Source: an uncultured Winogradskyella sp.
GTDB taxonomy: Bacteria > Bacteroidota > Bacteroidia > Flavobacteriales > Flavobacteriaceae
Assembly (NCBI RefSeq): GCF_947496485.1
Contig: NZ_CANMCZ010000008.1
Location: 1 to 64,000 of the forward strand
Length of the DNA stretch: 64,000 bases
Direction of reading: 5' to 3'
Shown: positions 9,478-18,322 of the stretch, one piece after another
Layout of the letters: the number at the start of each line of letters is the position of its first letter
Numbering within the stretch: the stretch's first letter is position 1
The notes under the pieces: generated by a model
Told to the model about the DNA's origin: nothing
Seen by the model: the letters and a program-made list of their open reading frames with translations, nothing else
The model's database searches: none
Program-made: the position numbers and the translations under genes

Positions 9478-11205
9478 CTAAATATCTAATCCAAAAGTTT
9501 TTCGCAAAAGCTCAATATTTGGGTTTTTCTCTTTTAGTTTTTCATATTTCTCTTGTGGAGTAAAGGCGTATTTTTTAGCAACTTCTTCATTAACAGTTAT
9601 ATCTAGTTTTAAATCATAATTAAGTAATGTCTTCTTTAAAAAAGCCATTAAAGGAAATTCTGCACGTTCTAATTCAATTTTATTGGTATTATTGGAATAG
9701 GTTAGATGTATGGTAGTGTCTTTTAATTTAGGTTCATCCATTTGTAAAATTGATGCCATAATTTTTTCACCTTTTTTGTCCATTTTAGCTGTATAAGCCT
9801 TCCATGCCTTAGTTAGGGCTTCTTGTGTAACTGGTTCTTTTGGTAAATCATCTTCATCTATAACCACATCCATTTGCCGTATGAGATGTTCCTTCTTTTC
9901 TTTTATACTTTTTAATGATAATCCCGAAGTAATTTTACTGGGTTTATTAATTGATATTTTAGGGATGACTGCAGATTCTGCAACTGCCGAAAGCGTTTCA
10001 TTTTGGATGACTTGTATTTCAGTAACTGTTTCTTTTTCAGAAGTTCTAACCTTATCTACTTCTGGCTTTTTTACAGGAATTGGATTAATACCTTTAGCCT
10101 TAAAGTAAGAAGGAGGAATTATGAAATGCTTACTGTTTTTTTTTTCTCCATCAAAAGTGATAGAGGCTAATTGCATAAGTGTCAGTTCAACGAGTAAGCG
10201 CTGATTTTTACTAGTCTTGTATTTTAAATCACAATCGTTAGCCAGCTGAATGCCTTTCATTAGAAAACTATTAGAAGTTTTCTGTGATTGCTCAATATAC
10301 TTCTGTTTGGTGTCTTCACCAACTTCAAGTAATTCTATTGTTGCTTGATTTTTGCAAACCATTAAATCCCTAAAGTGAGATGCTAAACCAGCTATGTAGT
10401 GATGACCATCAAAGCCTTTTGAGAGTATGGTGTTGAATTGCACCAATAACTCAGGAATTTTATTTTGTAAAATTAAGTCTGTACTGGTAAAATAAGTTTC
10501 GTAATCTAGTACATTAAGGTTTTCAGTAACCGCTTGTCTAGTTAGGTTTTTACCAGAAAAACTTACCACACGATCAAAGATTGATAATGCATCTCGCATA
10601 GCACCATCTGCTTTTTGAGCTATGATATGCAGGGCATCGTCTTCTGCAGAAATATCTTGTTCTTTAGCAATGTACCTTAGGTATTCTTTTGCGTCTGTTA
10701 CTGTAATACGCTTAAAATCGAATATCTGACAACGCGATAAAATCGTTGGAATGATTTTATGCTTCTCAGTAGTTGCTAAAATGAATATGCAATGCTTTGG
10801 TGGTTCTTCTAAGGTTTTCAAAAACGCGTTAAAAGCAGCTTGAGATAACATGTGTACCTCATCGATGATGTATACCTTATATTTTCCAACTTGAGGAGGA
10901 ATACGGACTTGGTCTGTTAAGTTTCTAATATCATCAACCGAATTGTTAGATGCTGCATCCAATTCAAAAATATTGAAAGCGAAATCTTCATCTTCTTTAG
11001 TGTCACCATCACTATTAATCATTTTAGCCAAAATACGTGCACATGTTGTTTTACCAACACCACGCGGACCAGTAAATAATAAAGCTTGTGCTAAGTGATT
11101 GTTCTCAATGGCATTCAGTAAAGTATTTGTAATAGCTTGCTGACCAACAACGTCCTTAAAGGTTTGTGGTCTGTATTTGCGCGCCGATACTACAAAATGT
11201 TCCAT
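9478..11205 (-). CDS. dnaX: DNA polymerase III subunit gamma/tau
   Basis: 575 residues, the clamp-loader ATPase of the replisome. The N-terminus is typical (SARKYRPQTFKDVVGQ), with Walker A GPRGVGKTT at 46-54, DEVH at 115-118 and the SRC motif at 157-159. Domain III ends near residue 350 (LLVELTLMQLASITFDGE). A tau-specific C-terminal part follows. The usual four-cysteine zinc module, expected between K61 and the ELDAAS motif, is missing: only an acidic linker is there. A run of ten A in the coding strand at 10145-10136 (residues 354-357) is a likely slippage site for producing a gamma form; see findings. It is the first gene of an operon with the lipoprotein and MiaE-like genes. Confidence 0.97.
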   Translation of the reverse strand: MEHFVVSARKYRPQTFKDVVGQQAITNTLLNAIENNHLAQALLFTGPRGVGKTTCARILAKMINSDGDTKEDEDFAFNIFELDAASNNSVDDIRNLTDQVRIPPQVGKYKVYIIDEVHMLSQAAFNAFLKTLEEPPKHCIFILATTEKHKIIPTILSRCQIFDFKRITVTDAKEYLRYIAKEQDISAEDDALHIIAQKADGAMRDALSIFDRVVSFSGKNLTRQAVTENLNVLDYETYFTSTDLILQNKIPELLVQFNTILSKGFDGHHYIAGLASHFRDLMVCKNQATIELLEVGEDTKQKYIEQSQKTSNSFLMKGIQLANDCDLKYKTSKNQRLLVELTLMQLASITFDGEKKNSKHFIIPPSYFKAKGINPIPVKKPEVDKVRTSEKETVTEIQVIQNETLSAVAESAVIPKISINKPSKITSGLSLKSIKEKKEHLIRQMDVVIDEDDLPKEPVTQEALTKAWKAYTAKMDKKGEKIMASILQMDEPKLKDTTIHLTYSNNTNKIELERAEFPLMAFLKKTLLNYDLKLDITVNEEVAKKYAFTPQEKYEKLKEKNPNIELLRKTFGLDI

Positions 11206-11223
11206 TGTAATTTTACTGAATTA

Positions 11224-11231
11224 CAAATTTA
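11224..11231 (-). promoter_or_regulatory. Putative dnaX -7 box (TAnnTTTG)
   Basis: TAAATTTG on the minus strand, 18 bases before the dnaX ATG. It is an exact -7 match with no clear -33 TTG. Confidence 0.45.
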
Positions 11232-11295
11232 AGAATAACCTATAAATAGCCGATTGTTAGGACTTAAATTTAGTATGAGTTATTAACAATTTACG

Positions 11296-11303
11296 TACTT
11301 TTG
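11296..11303 (+). promoter_or_regulatory. Putative rnpB -7 box (TAnnTTTG)
   Basis: TACTTTTG lies immediately before the 5' end of the RNase P RNA, where a -7 box should be. No good -33 TTG is seen. Confidence 0.55.
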
Positions 11304-11606
11304 CAGCAAGTAGATCGCCTTATCGATTCTAATTTATTTAGGGTAGGAAAGTCCGAACACCATAGTGTAATCATAGTGGCTAACAGCCATCCATCGAAAG
11401 GTGAGGAAAAGTGCAACAGAAAGTATGTACAGGTAATGCTGTAGTGAAACCAGGTAAACTCTATGTGGTGCAATGTCATGTAAACTAGTGTTTGAGCGTA
11501 CACGCGCGATGCTAGAGGGTAGACAGCTTAAGTTTGCTGGTAACAGTAAATGTAGATAAATGATAAGGACTCTTTAGAGTACAGAATTCGGCTTATAGAT
11601 TTGCTT
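11304..11606 (+). ncRNA. rnpB: RNase P RNA (Bacteroidota type A)
   Basis: About 300 nt, the catalytic RNA that trims tRNA 5' leaders. Universal core segments are visible: GGAAAGTCCGAACACC near 11346, ACAGAAA near 11417, GAGGGTAGACAGCTTAAG near 11515, and the 3' block AGATAAATGATAAGGACTC to ACAGAATTCGGCTTATAG. The 5' GCAAGT pairs with ATTTGC near 11605 to close helix P1. A -7 box directly precedes it and a strong terminator follows. The exact ends may be off by a few bases. Confidence 0.96.
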
Positions 11607-11613
11607 AGATATA

Positions 11614-11646
11614 AAAAACCCTTTACAATGTTGTGTAAAGGGTTTT
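11614..11646 (+). terminator. Terminator of rnpB, probably bidirectional
   Basis: AAACCCTTTACA pairs with TGTAAAGGGTTT around a short loop, followed by TTTT. The A-rich left side means it could also serve the convergent gene at 11668. Confidence 0.85.
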
Positions 11647-11667
11647 ATTAATATTAAAATATCTATA

Positions 11668-12432
11668 CTATTGCTCCTCCGATGGACTATAACTTAAATC
11701 TGGTCTGATATCTGCTTCTACTTGATCGTACTTTGTTGCTAATTTTATTACATTCCAGAAAGTTGCATCTTTATCATCTCCTAAAAGTTTATCATTTTCT
11801 TCTCCACCTTGAGCGATGCTTAAATCACTACTTCCAGCGACTGAAACCATATAATAACTTTCTTCACTCCCAAAACCACTATGGTAAACACTGTAGCCAT
11901 TTTTAACACCTTTTGTTTTGAACATTTCTTTTACTTTAGCCATACCTTCTTTCATCTCTTTTGCATTCTTTGGCGAATAATAAAGAAAATGATACTCACG
12001 ATGGTTTTTTCCTTCAGTACTATAGCCTTCTGGTATATATGACAATTCTGGCATTAGATGGATAACAGAATCACTGTGAGAATCGTAGCAATCATCCATT
12101 TCATTAAACATTTCGCCCATGGCTTCTTTACCCATTTTTTCAGCTAAATTGCCCATAGGATTTTCATCTAACTCGGCCATGTTTTTAATTGGAGTTACAT
12201 AAACATAGCGACCATCTTCGACACTTATAGCTGTCCAGTTGATATCAATGTTATATTTCTCGCAATTTTCTTTTAATTTTTTAGCCAGTTCCTCGTACTT
12301 GGGCATCATGTCAAAGGTAACATTGTCTGTGTGTACTGCAAACATTGTTGGTTGTTCGTCTTGTGCATTTGCAAGGTTGAATGCAAATAACACAGTCATT
12401 AGAATCAAAAATCTTGTTTTGAAAGTTTTCAT
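11668..12432 (-). CDS. Exported protein of unknown function, two similar halves
   Basis: 254 residues. A signal peptide (LILMTVLFAFNLANAQ) is followed by a soluble, Met- and Asp/Glu-rich protein. The regions around residues 28-120 and 143-240 have a similar order: a strand, a long Lys-rich helix (MMPKYEELAKKLKENCEKY and AKEMKEGMAKVKEMFKTKG), a strand with W or Y, then YVYVTPI or YYMVSVA. This suggests a duplicated ferredoxin-like (ABM-type) fold, which is an inference. There is no catalytic motif. The gene is monocistronic and converges on rnpB. Confidence 0.7.
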   Translation of the reverse strand: MKTFKTRFLILMTVLFAFNLANAQDEQPTMFAVHTDNVTFDMMPKYEELAKKLKENCEKYNIDINWTAISVEDGRYVYVTPIKNMAELDENPMGNLAEKMGKEAMGEMFNEMDDCYDSHSDSVIHLMPELSYIPEGYSTEGKNHREYHFLYYSPKNAKEMKEGMAKVKEMFKTKGVKNGYSVYHSGFGSEESYYMVSVAGSSDLSIAQGGEENDKLLGDDKDATFWNVIKLATKYDQVEADIRPDLSYSPSEEQ

Positions 12433-12574
12433 AATTGTTTGGTTTTAATTAATAGCGTTTAACCATAACAATTGAAGAAGAAACATGTAGAAATATTAAC
12501 AGAATAATCTGTTAAGGCATATAAATTTAGTGAATATATTTAATTAGGAATTAGGCTACAATATTGATAATCAG

Positions 12575-13111
12575 CTAATTTTTAAAAAAACTAAACCTAT
12601 TACCTCCATAACTTTTATAATGCGAATAATATTTTAAAGCACTTAAATCAGTATGTTTAGAATGCTCTATAATCAGTAAACCTTCGTCTTCTAATAGTTG
12701 ATTTTCAAATACCAATTCTGGGATTTTAGAAAACGCATCAAGCTCAAAATTATATGGTGGATCGGCAAAGATGATCGTATACTGTTGCTTGGATTTTTCT
12801 AAATACTTAAAAACATCACTTTTTATAGTACTAATAGACATTTCAAATGCTTCAGCTGTTTCGTTGATAAACTTAATACAACCATAATTGTCATCAACGG
12901 CTGTGATTTGTTCTGTACCTCTTGAAGCAAATTCATAACTAATATTTCCGGTGCCAGAGAATAAATCTAAAATGGATATATCATCAAAATAATACTGATT
13001 ATTTAAGATATTGAAAAGTGCTTCTTTAGCCATATCTGTTGTCGGTCTAACAGGTAGCTTTTTAGGAGCTGTGATTCGTCGGCCTTTGTAAATACCAGAT
13101 ATTATACGCAT
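12575..13111 (-). CDS. rsmD: 16S rRNA (guanine(966)-N(2))-methyltransferase RsmD
   Basis: 178 residues, the usual length of RsmD, which methylates G966 of 16S rRNA using SAM. Visible are the N-terminal MRIISGIYKGRRITAP, VRPTTDMAKEALFNIL, the SAM-binding DLFSGTGN at 49-56 and the catalytic DPPY at 117-120. It overlaps the end of the DUF3822 gene by one base, so it is translationally coupled as the last gene of a three-gene set. Confidence 0.95.
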   Translation of the reverse strand: MRIISGIYKGRRITAPKKLPVRPTTDMAKEALFNILNNQYYFDDISILDLFSGTGNISYEFASRGTEQITAVDDNYGCIKFINETAEAFEMSISTIKSDVFKYLEKSKQQYTIIFADPPYNFELDAFSKIPELVFENQLLEDEGLLIIEHSKHTDLSALKYYSHYKSYGGNRFSFFKN

Positions 13112-13917
13112 TAAAAGGAATTTAAAATAAGATAATGATGGTGAACAGTTTTATCTTTAATCCCTTCCGAAATTTTATATTTAAAATCTGTATCGATAAA
13201 ATCTATGTGTCTTACATAGGTATATAAAATGGAATAAAGTTCATCATCTTTATCAACAATTCCACTTAATTTTATTGGAGTGGTTTCTACATCGAGTTTT
13301 AATTGCTCGTACACAAATAGGATGTAGTAAATGAAATCTTCTTTACTATGATATTCAAAAACATTAAACAATTGAAGTTGCCCTTTATTAATAACTAATA
13401 ATTCAATGGTATTTTTATTAATGTTTATATATACGATTGGCTCTTCTGTAGCTTTTTCTTTACTTAAAATAGTATCCACTAGTATGCTAGATGAGTGTTT
13501 GTAAATAAACTCGCCAAAGGTTTCAAAAATATAGTTATTGATGTTTACGTATGGTACATAAACATTTATACTTTCATTTATATTAATATCATCTTCTGTG
13601 ATAAAATCAGTTCTAAGAATTTTAGAATTAAATTTTAAATAGTCTGCCTTATTGTTTTCGTTGTATAAATTTTTAGGAACAAGAGTTGCTAACTCATTTT
13701 GATGAATCACTATAACGGCATCAAAATCTTCAGAAAATGCTGTATTACTACTTAATTCTGCCTTGAGATGGTCTAGAATATCATTTGGCGTTAGCTTATT
13801 TGCAAATGTAATTGTGTTGAGAAACTCAATGGATTTCGTTTCTCTATTTAGAATACAAAAAGAAAGCCCATTCAAATTAATTTGAATGGACAGTTCTTTA
13901 ATATTATTTTTTTTCAA
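13111..13917 (-). CDS. DUF3822 family protein
   Basis: 268 residues, cytoplasmic, without signal peptide or membrane segment. The N-terminus (ELSIQINLNGLSFCILN) and the pattern of strands resemble the DUF3822 family, which in Bacteroidota is repeatedly encoded next to rsmD. The function is unknown. The gene is joined to rsmD by a one-base overlap and starts 2 bp after the upstream membrane-protein gene. Confidence 0.78.
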   Translation of the reverse strand: MKKNNIKELSIQINLNGLSFCILNRETKSIEFLNTITFANKLTPNDILDHLKAELSSNTAFSEDFDAVIVIHQNELATLVPKNLYNENNKADYLKFNSKILRTDFITEDDININESINVYVPYVNINNYIFETFGEFIYKHSSSILVDTILSKEKATEEPIVYININKNTIELLVINKGQLQLFNVFEYHSKEDFIYYILFVYEQLKLDVETTPIKLSGIVDKDDELYSILYTYVRHIDFIDTDFKYKISEGIKDKTVHHHYLILNSF

Positions 13918-13919
13918 AC

Positions 13920-14642
13920 TTATTCTTTCGTTGTGTAGGTCTTTGGCCAGTTTCCTTTAGTGAATACTTCTTCCATAGAACCGACAGTTAATCTAGATCC
14001 ATTAACACCATCTACAGAAACCACTTGGTTTTCTTTTTCGATTAGGTATTTTTCTTGGTCATTTAAAATCACAGCTTTTTCTACACTAGCTTCAAATACA
14101 GGTATTTCTTCTAGTTCTCCTGCTTTAAGTACAAATTTTGCTCCTTCTTTACCAACACCAACATTCATCATTGTTTTATAGCGATCACTACCACCGAAAA
14201 TTGAATCCTTAACAGAGTAAAAACTTAAGGTATCAATTATAGTTAATGTCTTAAAAGTTTCTACACCACCAAAAGCTGCAGTTCTCTCTACATCTAATAC
14301 TAACGTATCACGTCTTTGTTTAATAGGCACTTTTCCGTTTTCAACAAAACTTATTAACGAATCAAAATTATCAGTATACTTACCATGTACATCCTTATAT
14401 GCCAATTCAGAATCTCTAATATCTATTAGGCGATCAATAACTTTTTTGTAACGCTCAACCTTAAGCTTATTGAATTTAATTTCTTGGTATACAGACATGA
14501 ACGTTGAATAACTTAAGAAAATAATTATTGCCCAAAGTACAAGGTGAATAAGCGGCTTCATTTTCTTTGGAACAAACTTGTCAATCAACCAAACAATAGC
14601 GATGGTCAATAGTATAATTAATACAATTGCTAAAATTATCAT
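13920..14642 (-). CDS. Membrane-anchored protein of unknown function
   Basis: 240 residues. Two hydrophobic segments near the N-terminus (about 1-21 and 32-52) are followed by a coiled region (EIKFNKLKVERYKKVIDRL) and a beta-rich domain of about 150 residues, probably periplasmic. No family motif is recognised. It is the first gene of a minus-strand operon with DUF3822 and rsmD. Confidence 0.7.
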   Translation of the reverse strand: MIILAIVLIILLTIAIVWLIDKFVPKKMKPLIHLVLWAIIIFLSYSTFMSVYQEIKFNKLKVERYKKVIDRLIDIRDSELAYKDVHGKYTDNFDSLISFVENGKVPIKQRRDTLVLDVERTAAFGGVETFKTLTIIDTLSFYSVKDSIFGGSDRYKTMMNVGVGKEGAKFVLKAGELEEIPVFEASVEKAVILNDQEKYLIEKENQVVSVDGVNGSRLTVGSMEEVFTKGNWPKTYTTKE

Positions 14643-14671
14643 ATATGAGAGTTTATTAATTAGGTCTATCG

Positions 14672-14679
14672 CAAATCTA
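14672..14679 (-). promoter_or_regulatory. Putative -7 box for the rsmD operon
   Basis: TAGATTTG on the minus strand, 29 bases before the ATG at 14642. It is an exact TAnnTTTG match, with no clear TTG at -33. Confidence 0.45.
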
Positions 14680-14798
14680 CAATTTTTTTTTGTTGGTTAA
14701 AACTATCTAAAATAAAAATGACTAAAAATATCGAACTAAATGAGTTATGTGTCTGAAAAATATAGAATAATACTATCTTGCTATATATTTATTTCTTT

Positions 14799-16241
14799 AT
14801 GATTTCTAATGCTTCTGCATTCTATTCGCTATTAAAATCTAAGTTCCCATTCACGCCAACTTCTAAGCAAGATATGGTGTTAATGCAGCTTTCTCAATTT
14901 ATTTTTGATACTAATAAAAATTCAATTTATCTTCTCAAAGGCTACGCCGGAACAGGTAAAACAAGTATCATAGGCACCATAGTTTCTAATTTATGGCAAG
15001 CAAAAAAAAGTGCTATTTTATTAGCTCCGACAGGAAGAGCAGCCAAGGTAATTTCAAATTATTCTAAAAAGGAAGCATTCACTATTCATAAGAAAATCTA
15101 TTTCCCAAAAAAAGATAAGGGTGGAGGAGTAAAATTTGTAATGCAACCCAATAAGCATAGAAACACAATTTTTATAGTTGATGAAGCATCTATGATACCA
15201 GACACGCCCTCAGATTCAAAATCCTTTGAAAGTAGTTCTTTACTCGATGATTTAATGCAATACGTATATTCTGGGCATCAGTGTAAACTATTACTTATTG
15301 GGGATAAAGCCCAGTTACCTCCAGTAAAATCGGATTTGAGTCCAGCTTTAGATGAAAACAAGTTGAGCTTAAATTATAACAAGGATGTTATTGGTATTGA
15401 GTTAGATGAAGTGGTACGACAAGAACAAGATTCAGGCATTTTGAGCAATGCTACAGAACTTAGAGCGGTTTTAGAATCTAATTTTTACGACAGCTTCAAA
15501 TTCGATTTAGATGGATTTACAGATAGTGTACGGTTAATTGATGGATACGAGATTATGGACGCTATTAATGACGCTTACAGTGAAAATGGTTACGAAGAAA
15601 CTGCTATTATTGTCAGAAGTAACAAACGTGCAAATGCTTATAACCAACAAATCAGGCAGCGTATTTTGTTTAATGAAACCGAACTATCAGCCGGAGATTA
15701 TTTAATGGTAGTTAAGAATAATTACTTTTGGATTAAACCAACAACGGAAGCCGGTTTTATTGCCAATGGCGATATAATTGAAGTTCTCGAAATCTTCAGT
15801 ATTAAAGAATTGTATGGGTTTAGATTTGCTGAAGTTAAAGTGAAAATGGTAGATTACCCTAATATGCGACCTTTTGAAACGGTTTTACTTTTAGATACGA
15901 TTGATGTAGAGAGCGCATCATTAAGTTATGACGAATCTAATCGGTTGTATCAAGAGGTTTCTAAGGACTATGAAGATGAAGCCTCTAACTACAAACGTTT
16001 CTTAGGAGTAAAAAATAATAAGTTCTTTAATGCATTGCAAGTTAAATTCTCTTATGCAATTACATGTCATAAATCACAAGGTGGACAGTGGAATACTATT
16101 TTTGTAGAGCAACCTTATTTACCAAATGGTATGGACAGAGATTATATACGTTGGTTATATACAGCAATTACAAGAGCCAAGGAGAAACTGTATTTAATTG
16201 GATTTAAAGACGAGATGTTTGTTGAAAAAGATATAAATTAG
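14799..16241 (+). CDS. RecD-like ATP-dependent DNA helicase
   Basis: 480 residues from the ATG at 14799. A longer frame from a TTG at 14778 adds only seven hydrophobic residues and is unlikely. This is a superfamily 1B helicase of the RecD2/Pif1-like kind. It has Q-motif-like FTPTSKQDMVL, Walker A GYAGTGKT (about 48-55), APTGRAAKV, the Walker B VDEASM, GDKAQLPPV, and motif VI-like TAITRAKEKLYLIGF at the C-terminus. It lacks the long N-terminal extension of RecD2. Likely role: DNA unwinding in repair or replication. It is divergent from the rsmD cluster, a placement common in Flavobacteriia. Confidence 0.9.
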   Translation: MISNASAFYSLLKSKFPFTPTSKQDMVLMQLSQFIFDTNKNSIYLLKGYAGTGKTSIIGTIVSNLWQAKKSAILLAPTGRAAKVISNYSKKEAFTIHKKIYFPKKDKGGGVKFVMQPNKHRNTIFIVDEASMIPDTPSDSKSFESSSLLDDLMQYVYSGHQCKLLLIGDKAQLPPVKSDLSPALDENKLSLNYNKDVIGIELDEVVRQEQDSGILSNATELRAVLESNFYDSFKFDLDGFTDSVRLIDGYEIMDAINDAYSENGYEETAIIVRSNKRANAYNQQIRQRILFNETELSAGDYLMVVKNNYFWIKPTTEAGFIANGDIIEVLEIFSIKELYGFRFAEVKVKMVDYPNMRPFETVLLLDTIDVESASLSYDESNRLYQEVSKDYEDEASNYKRFLGVKNNKFFNALQVKFSYAITCHKSQGGQWNTIFVEQPYLPNGMDRDYIRWLYTAITRAKEKLYLIGFKDEMFVEKDIN

Positions 16242-16245
16242 AAGT

Positions 16246-16821
16246 ATGACAACTGAAACTATTATTAGTGTGTTCTTAGGTGTCGGACTTGCTGCATCTG
16301 TGGGTTTTAGAGTATTCTTGCCTTTGTTTGCTTTAAGTTTAGCAACCTATTTTGGCAAATGGGATCTTAATGAATCTTGGTTATGGATAGGTAGTTCAAC
16401 AGCTGTAATCACTCTTGGTATTGCTACTTTGGTTGAGATTGTAGCCTACTATATTCCGGTAGTTGATAATGCCTTAGATACTATAGCTATTCCACTGGCA
16501 ACTATTGCTGGTACAGCAGTAATGGTATCGACAGTTGCAGATCTAAGTCCAGTAATTACTTGGGCATTGGCTATAATTGCTGGTGGAGGTACAGCAGCAG
16601 CCGTAAAAAGTTCGACTAGTGCTACAAGATTAGGTTCAACAGTTTCAACTGCTGGTTTTGCAAATCCGTTAGTATCAACAATAGAAACAGCTACGTCCAT
16701 TGTAATGTCCATAGTTTCTATCTTTTTGCCAATAGTGGCAATAATTCTAGTTGCTTTTATATTCTACATGATTTATAAGCTTTATAAAAAGATACGTCCA
16801 AACCGACCAAAATCATCTTAA
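16246..16821 (+). CDS. DUF4126 family membrane protein
   Basis: 191 residues with about five hydrophobic segments and many Gly/Ala/Ser. The N-terminus LGVGLAASVGFRVFLPLFAL and the segment AIIAGGGTAAAVKSSTSATR match the DUF4126 family. The function is unknown. It starts 4 bp after the helicase gene and is presumably co-transcribed with it. Confidence 0.82.
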   Translation: MTTETIISVFLGVGLAASVGFRVFLPLFALSLATYFGKWDLNESWLWIGSSTAVITLGIATLVEIVAYYIPVVDNALDTIAIPLATIAGTAVMVSTVADLSPVITWALAIIAGGGTAAAVKSSTSATRLGSTVSTAGFANPLVSTIETATSIVMSIVSIFLPIVAIILVAFIFYMIYKLYKKIRPNRPKSS

Positions 16822-16826
16822 AAATG

Positions 16827-16834
16827 TATTTTTG
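16827..16834 (+). promoter_or_regulatory. Putative kdsB -7 box (TAnnTTTG)
   Basis: TATTTTTG, 20 bases before the kdsB ATG. It is an exact -7 match, without a -33 TTG. Confidence 0.45.
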
Positions 16835-16854
16835 AATTTACACAAATTCTATAA

Positions 16855-17583
16855 ATGAAAATTATATCCATGATTCCTGCACGTTTTAGTGCATCGCGAT
16901 TTCCAGGTAAATTGATGCAAAATTTAGCAGGCAAATCAGTGATTTTAAGAACCTATGAGGCTACTGTCGAGACGAAACTTTTTAGTGAAGTATATGTAGT
17001 TACTGACAGTGACATTATTTTCAATGAAATTGTGAATAATGGTGGAAAAGCTATTATGAGTGTAAAGGAGCACGAATCTGGCAGTGATAGAATAGCAGAA
17101 GCCGTAGCAAATGTAGATTGTGATATTGTAGTTAATGTACAAGGTGATGAGCCGTTTACAGAGCGTCAGAGTTTACATAGTGTTTTAGAGGTATTTAAAA
17201 GCGATGTGAATAAGGAAATTGATTTGGCATCCTTGATGGTAGAAATTAAGGATTGGGAAGAAATTAACAATCCAAACACGGTAAAAGTTATTGTTGACCA
17301 GAATAATTTTGCTTTATATTTTTCTAGAAGCCCGATTCCATTTCCAAGAGATAAGGATGTGGCGACACGATATTTTAAACACAAAGGTATCTATGCATTC
17401 AGAAAAGATGCCATATTAGATTTTGCAGTATTACCAATGCAATTTCTTGAAGCAACAGAAAAAATAGAATGTATTCGGTATTTGGAATATGGAAAGCGTA
17501 TTAAAATGGTAGAGACTGAAGTACAGGGAGTTGAAATTGATACACCAGAGGATTTAGAAAAAGCGAAGCGTTTGTGGAAGTAG
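16855..17583 (+). CDS. kdsB: 3-deoxy-manno-octulosonate cytidylyltransferase
   Basis: 242 residues, the standard KdsB length. The enzyme activates Kdo as CMP-Kdo for lipopolysaccharide inner core. The nucleotide-binding start [15 protein letters not shown], the [11 protein letters not shown] motif and VNVQGDEPF are all present, as is YAFRKDAIL. It overlaps the following HAD gene by 10 bases. The nearby KdnB-like gene raises the possibility that the substrate is Kdo8N; see findings. Confidence 0.96.
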   Translation: MKIISMIPARFSASRFPGKLMQNLAGKSVILRTYEATVETKLFSEVYVVTDSDIIFNEIVNNGGKAIMSVKEHESGSDRIAEAVANVDCDIVVNVQGDEPFTERQSLHSVLEVFKSDVNKEIDLASLMVEIKDWEEINNPNTVKVIVDQNNFALYFSRSPIPFPRDKDVATRYFKHKGIYAFRKDAILDFAVLPMQFLEATEKIECIRYLEYGKRIKMVETEVQGVEIDTPEDLEKAKRLWK

Positions 17584-18287
17584 ATTATAAAAATATAAAA
17601 GTAATAGGCTTCGATGCAGACGATACCCTTTGGGTAAACGAAACCTATTTTAGAGCAGCGGAAGAAGCAGCAGGTTTATTGTTATCTCATTACGAAACAC
17701 CCAATAAGATAGATCAGGAACTCTTTAGGATAGAAATTAAAAATCTTCCTACATACGGTTATGGAGTTAAAGGATTCATTTTGTCTATGATTGAGCTTGC
17801 CATTGAACTATCTAACGGAACAGTTTCTAATAAGGTTGTTACAGAAATGTTGAAGATAGGTAAAGACATGATTAATAAACCAATCGAGTTGCTCGATGGA
17901 GTTGAAGAAGTACTTAGGGTCTTATCAAAAGATTACAGATTAATTGTGGCTACTAAAGGTGATTTATTAGATCAAGAACGAAAATTAGAAAAATCTGGTT
18001 TATTAAAATATTTTCATCATATAGAAGTTTTGAGTGAAAAACAAGAAGCTAATTATTCTAAATTATTAAAGCATTTAGATATTGAACCTGAGGCTTTCTT
18101 AATGGTAGGCAATTCCTTAAAATCTGATATTTTGCCATTAGTAAATATTGGAGCGAAAGCTATTCATGTTCCTTTTCATACAACTTGGCAGCATGAGAAG
18201 GTTACCAAAAAAGAAACAAATGGATCTGATTATAAAACCGTAAATAATTTAGCGGAAATTTTAGATTTTTTCAGTACTAAAAAATAA
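17574..18287 (+). CDS. HAD-superfamily hydrolase
   Basis: 237 residues, starting with GTG at 17574 inside the end of kdsB. The HAD motif I is GFDADDTLW with nucleophile D14 and D16. VATKGD is motif II-like, and [17 protein letters not shown] is motif IV. A helical cap domain lies between motifs I and II (HAD-IA/YjjG-like). It acts on a phosphorylated small molecule of unknown identity. The tight coupling to kdsB suggests a housekeeping or Kdo-related role, but it does not resemble the capless KdsC phosphatases. Confidence 0.87.
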   Translation: MEVDYKNIKVIGFDADDTLWVNETYFRAAEEAAGLLLSHYETPNKIDQELFRIEIKNLPTYGYGVKGFILSMIELAIELSNGTVSNKVVTEMLKIGKDMINKPIELLDGVEEVLRVLSKDYRLIVATKGDLLDQERKLEKSGLLKYFHHIEVLSEKQEANYSKLLKHLDIEPEAFLMVGNSLKSDILPLVNIGAKAIHVPFHTTWQHEKVTKKETNGSDYKTVNNLAEILDFFSTKK

Positions 18288-18297
18288 ACTAAGTTGT

Positions 18298-18305
18298 TAT
18301 TTTTG
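18298..18305 (+). promoter_or_regulatory. Putative -7 box for the KdnB-like gene
   Basis: TATTTTTG, 17 bases before the ATG at 18323. It is an exact TAnnTTTG match, with no TTG at -33. Confidence 0.4.
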
Positions 18306-18322
18306 TCAAAGCAATAAAGTAA

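Noticed and set aside
11291..11503. 70-residue minus-strand frame
   Set aside because: It lies opposite the strongly conserved RNase P RNA.
14778..14799. TTG start for the helicase gene
   Set aside because: It adds only seven hydrophobic residues; an ATG at 14799 gives the family-typical start.
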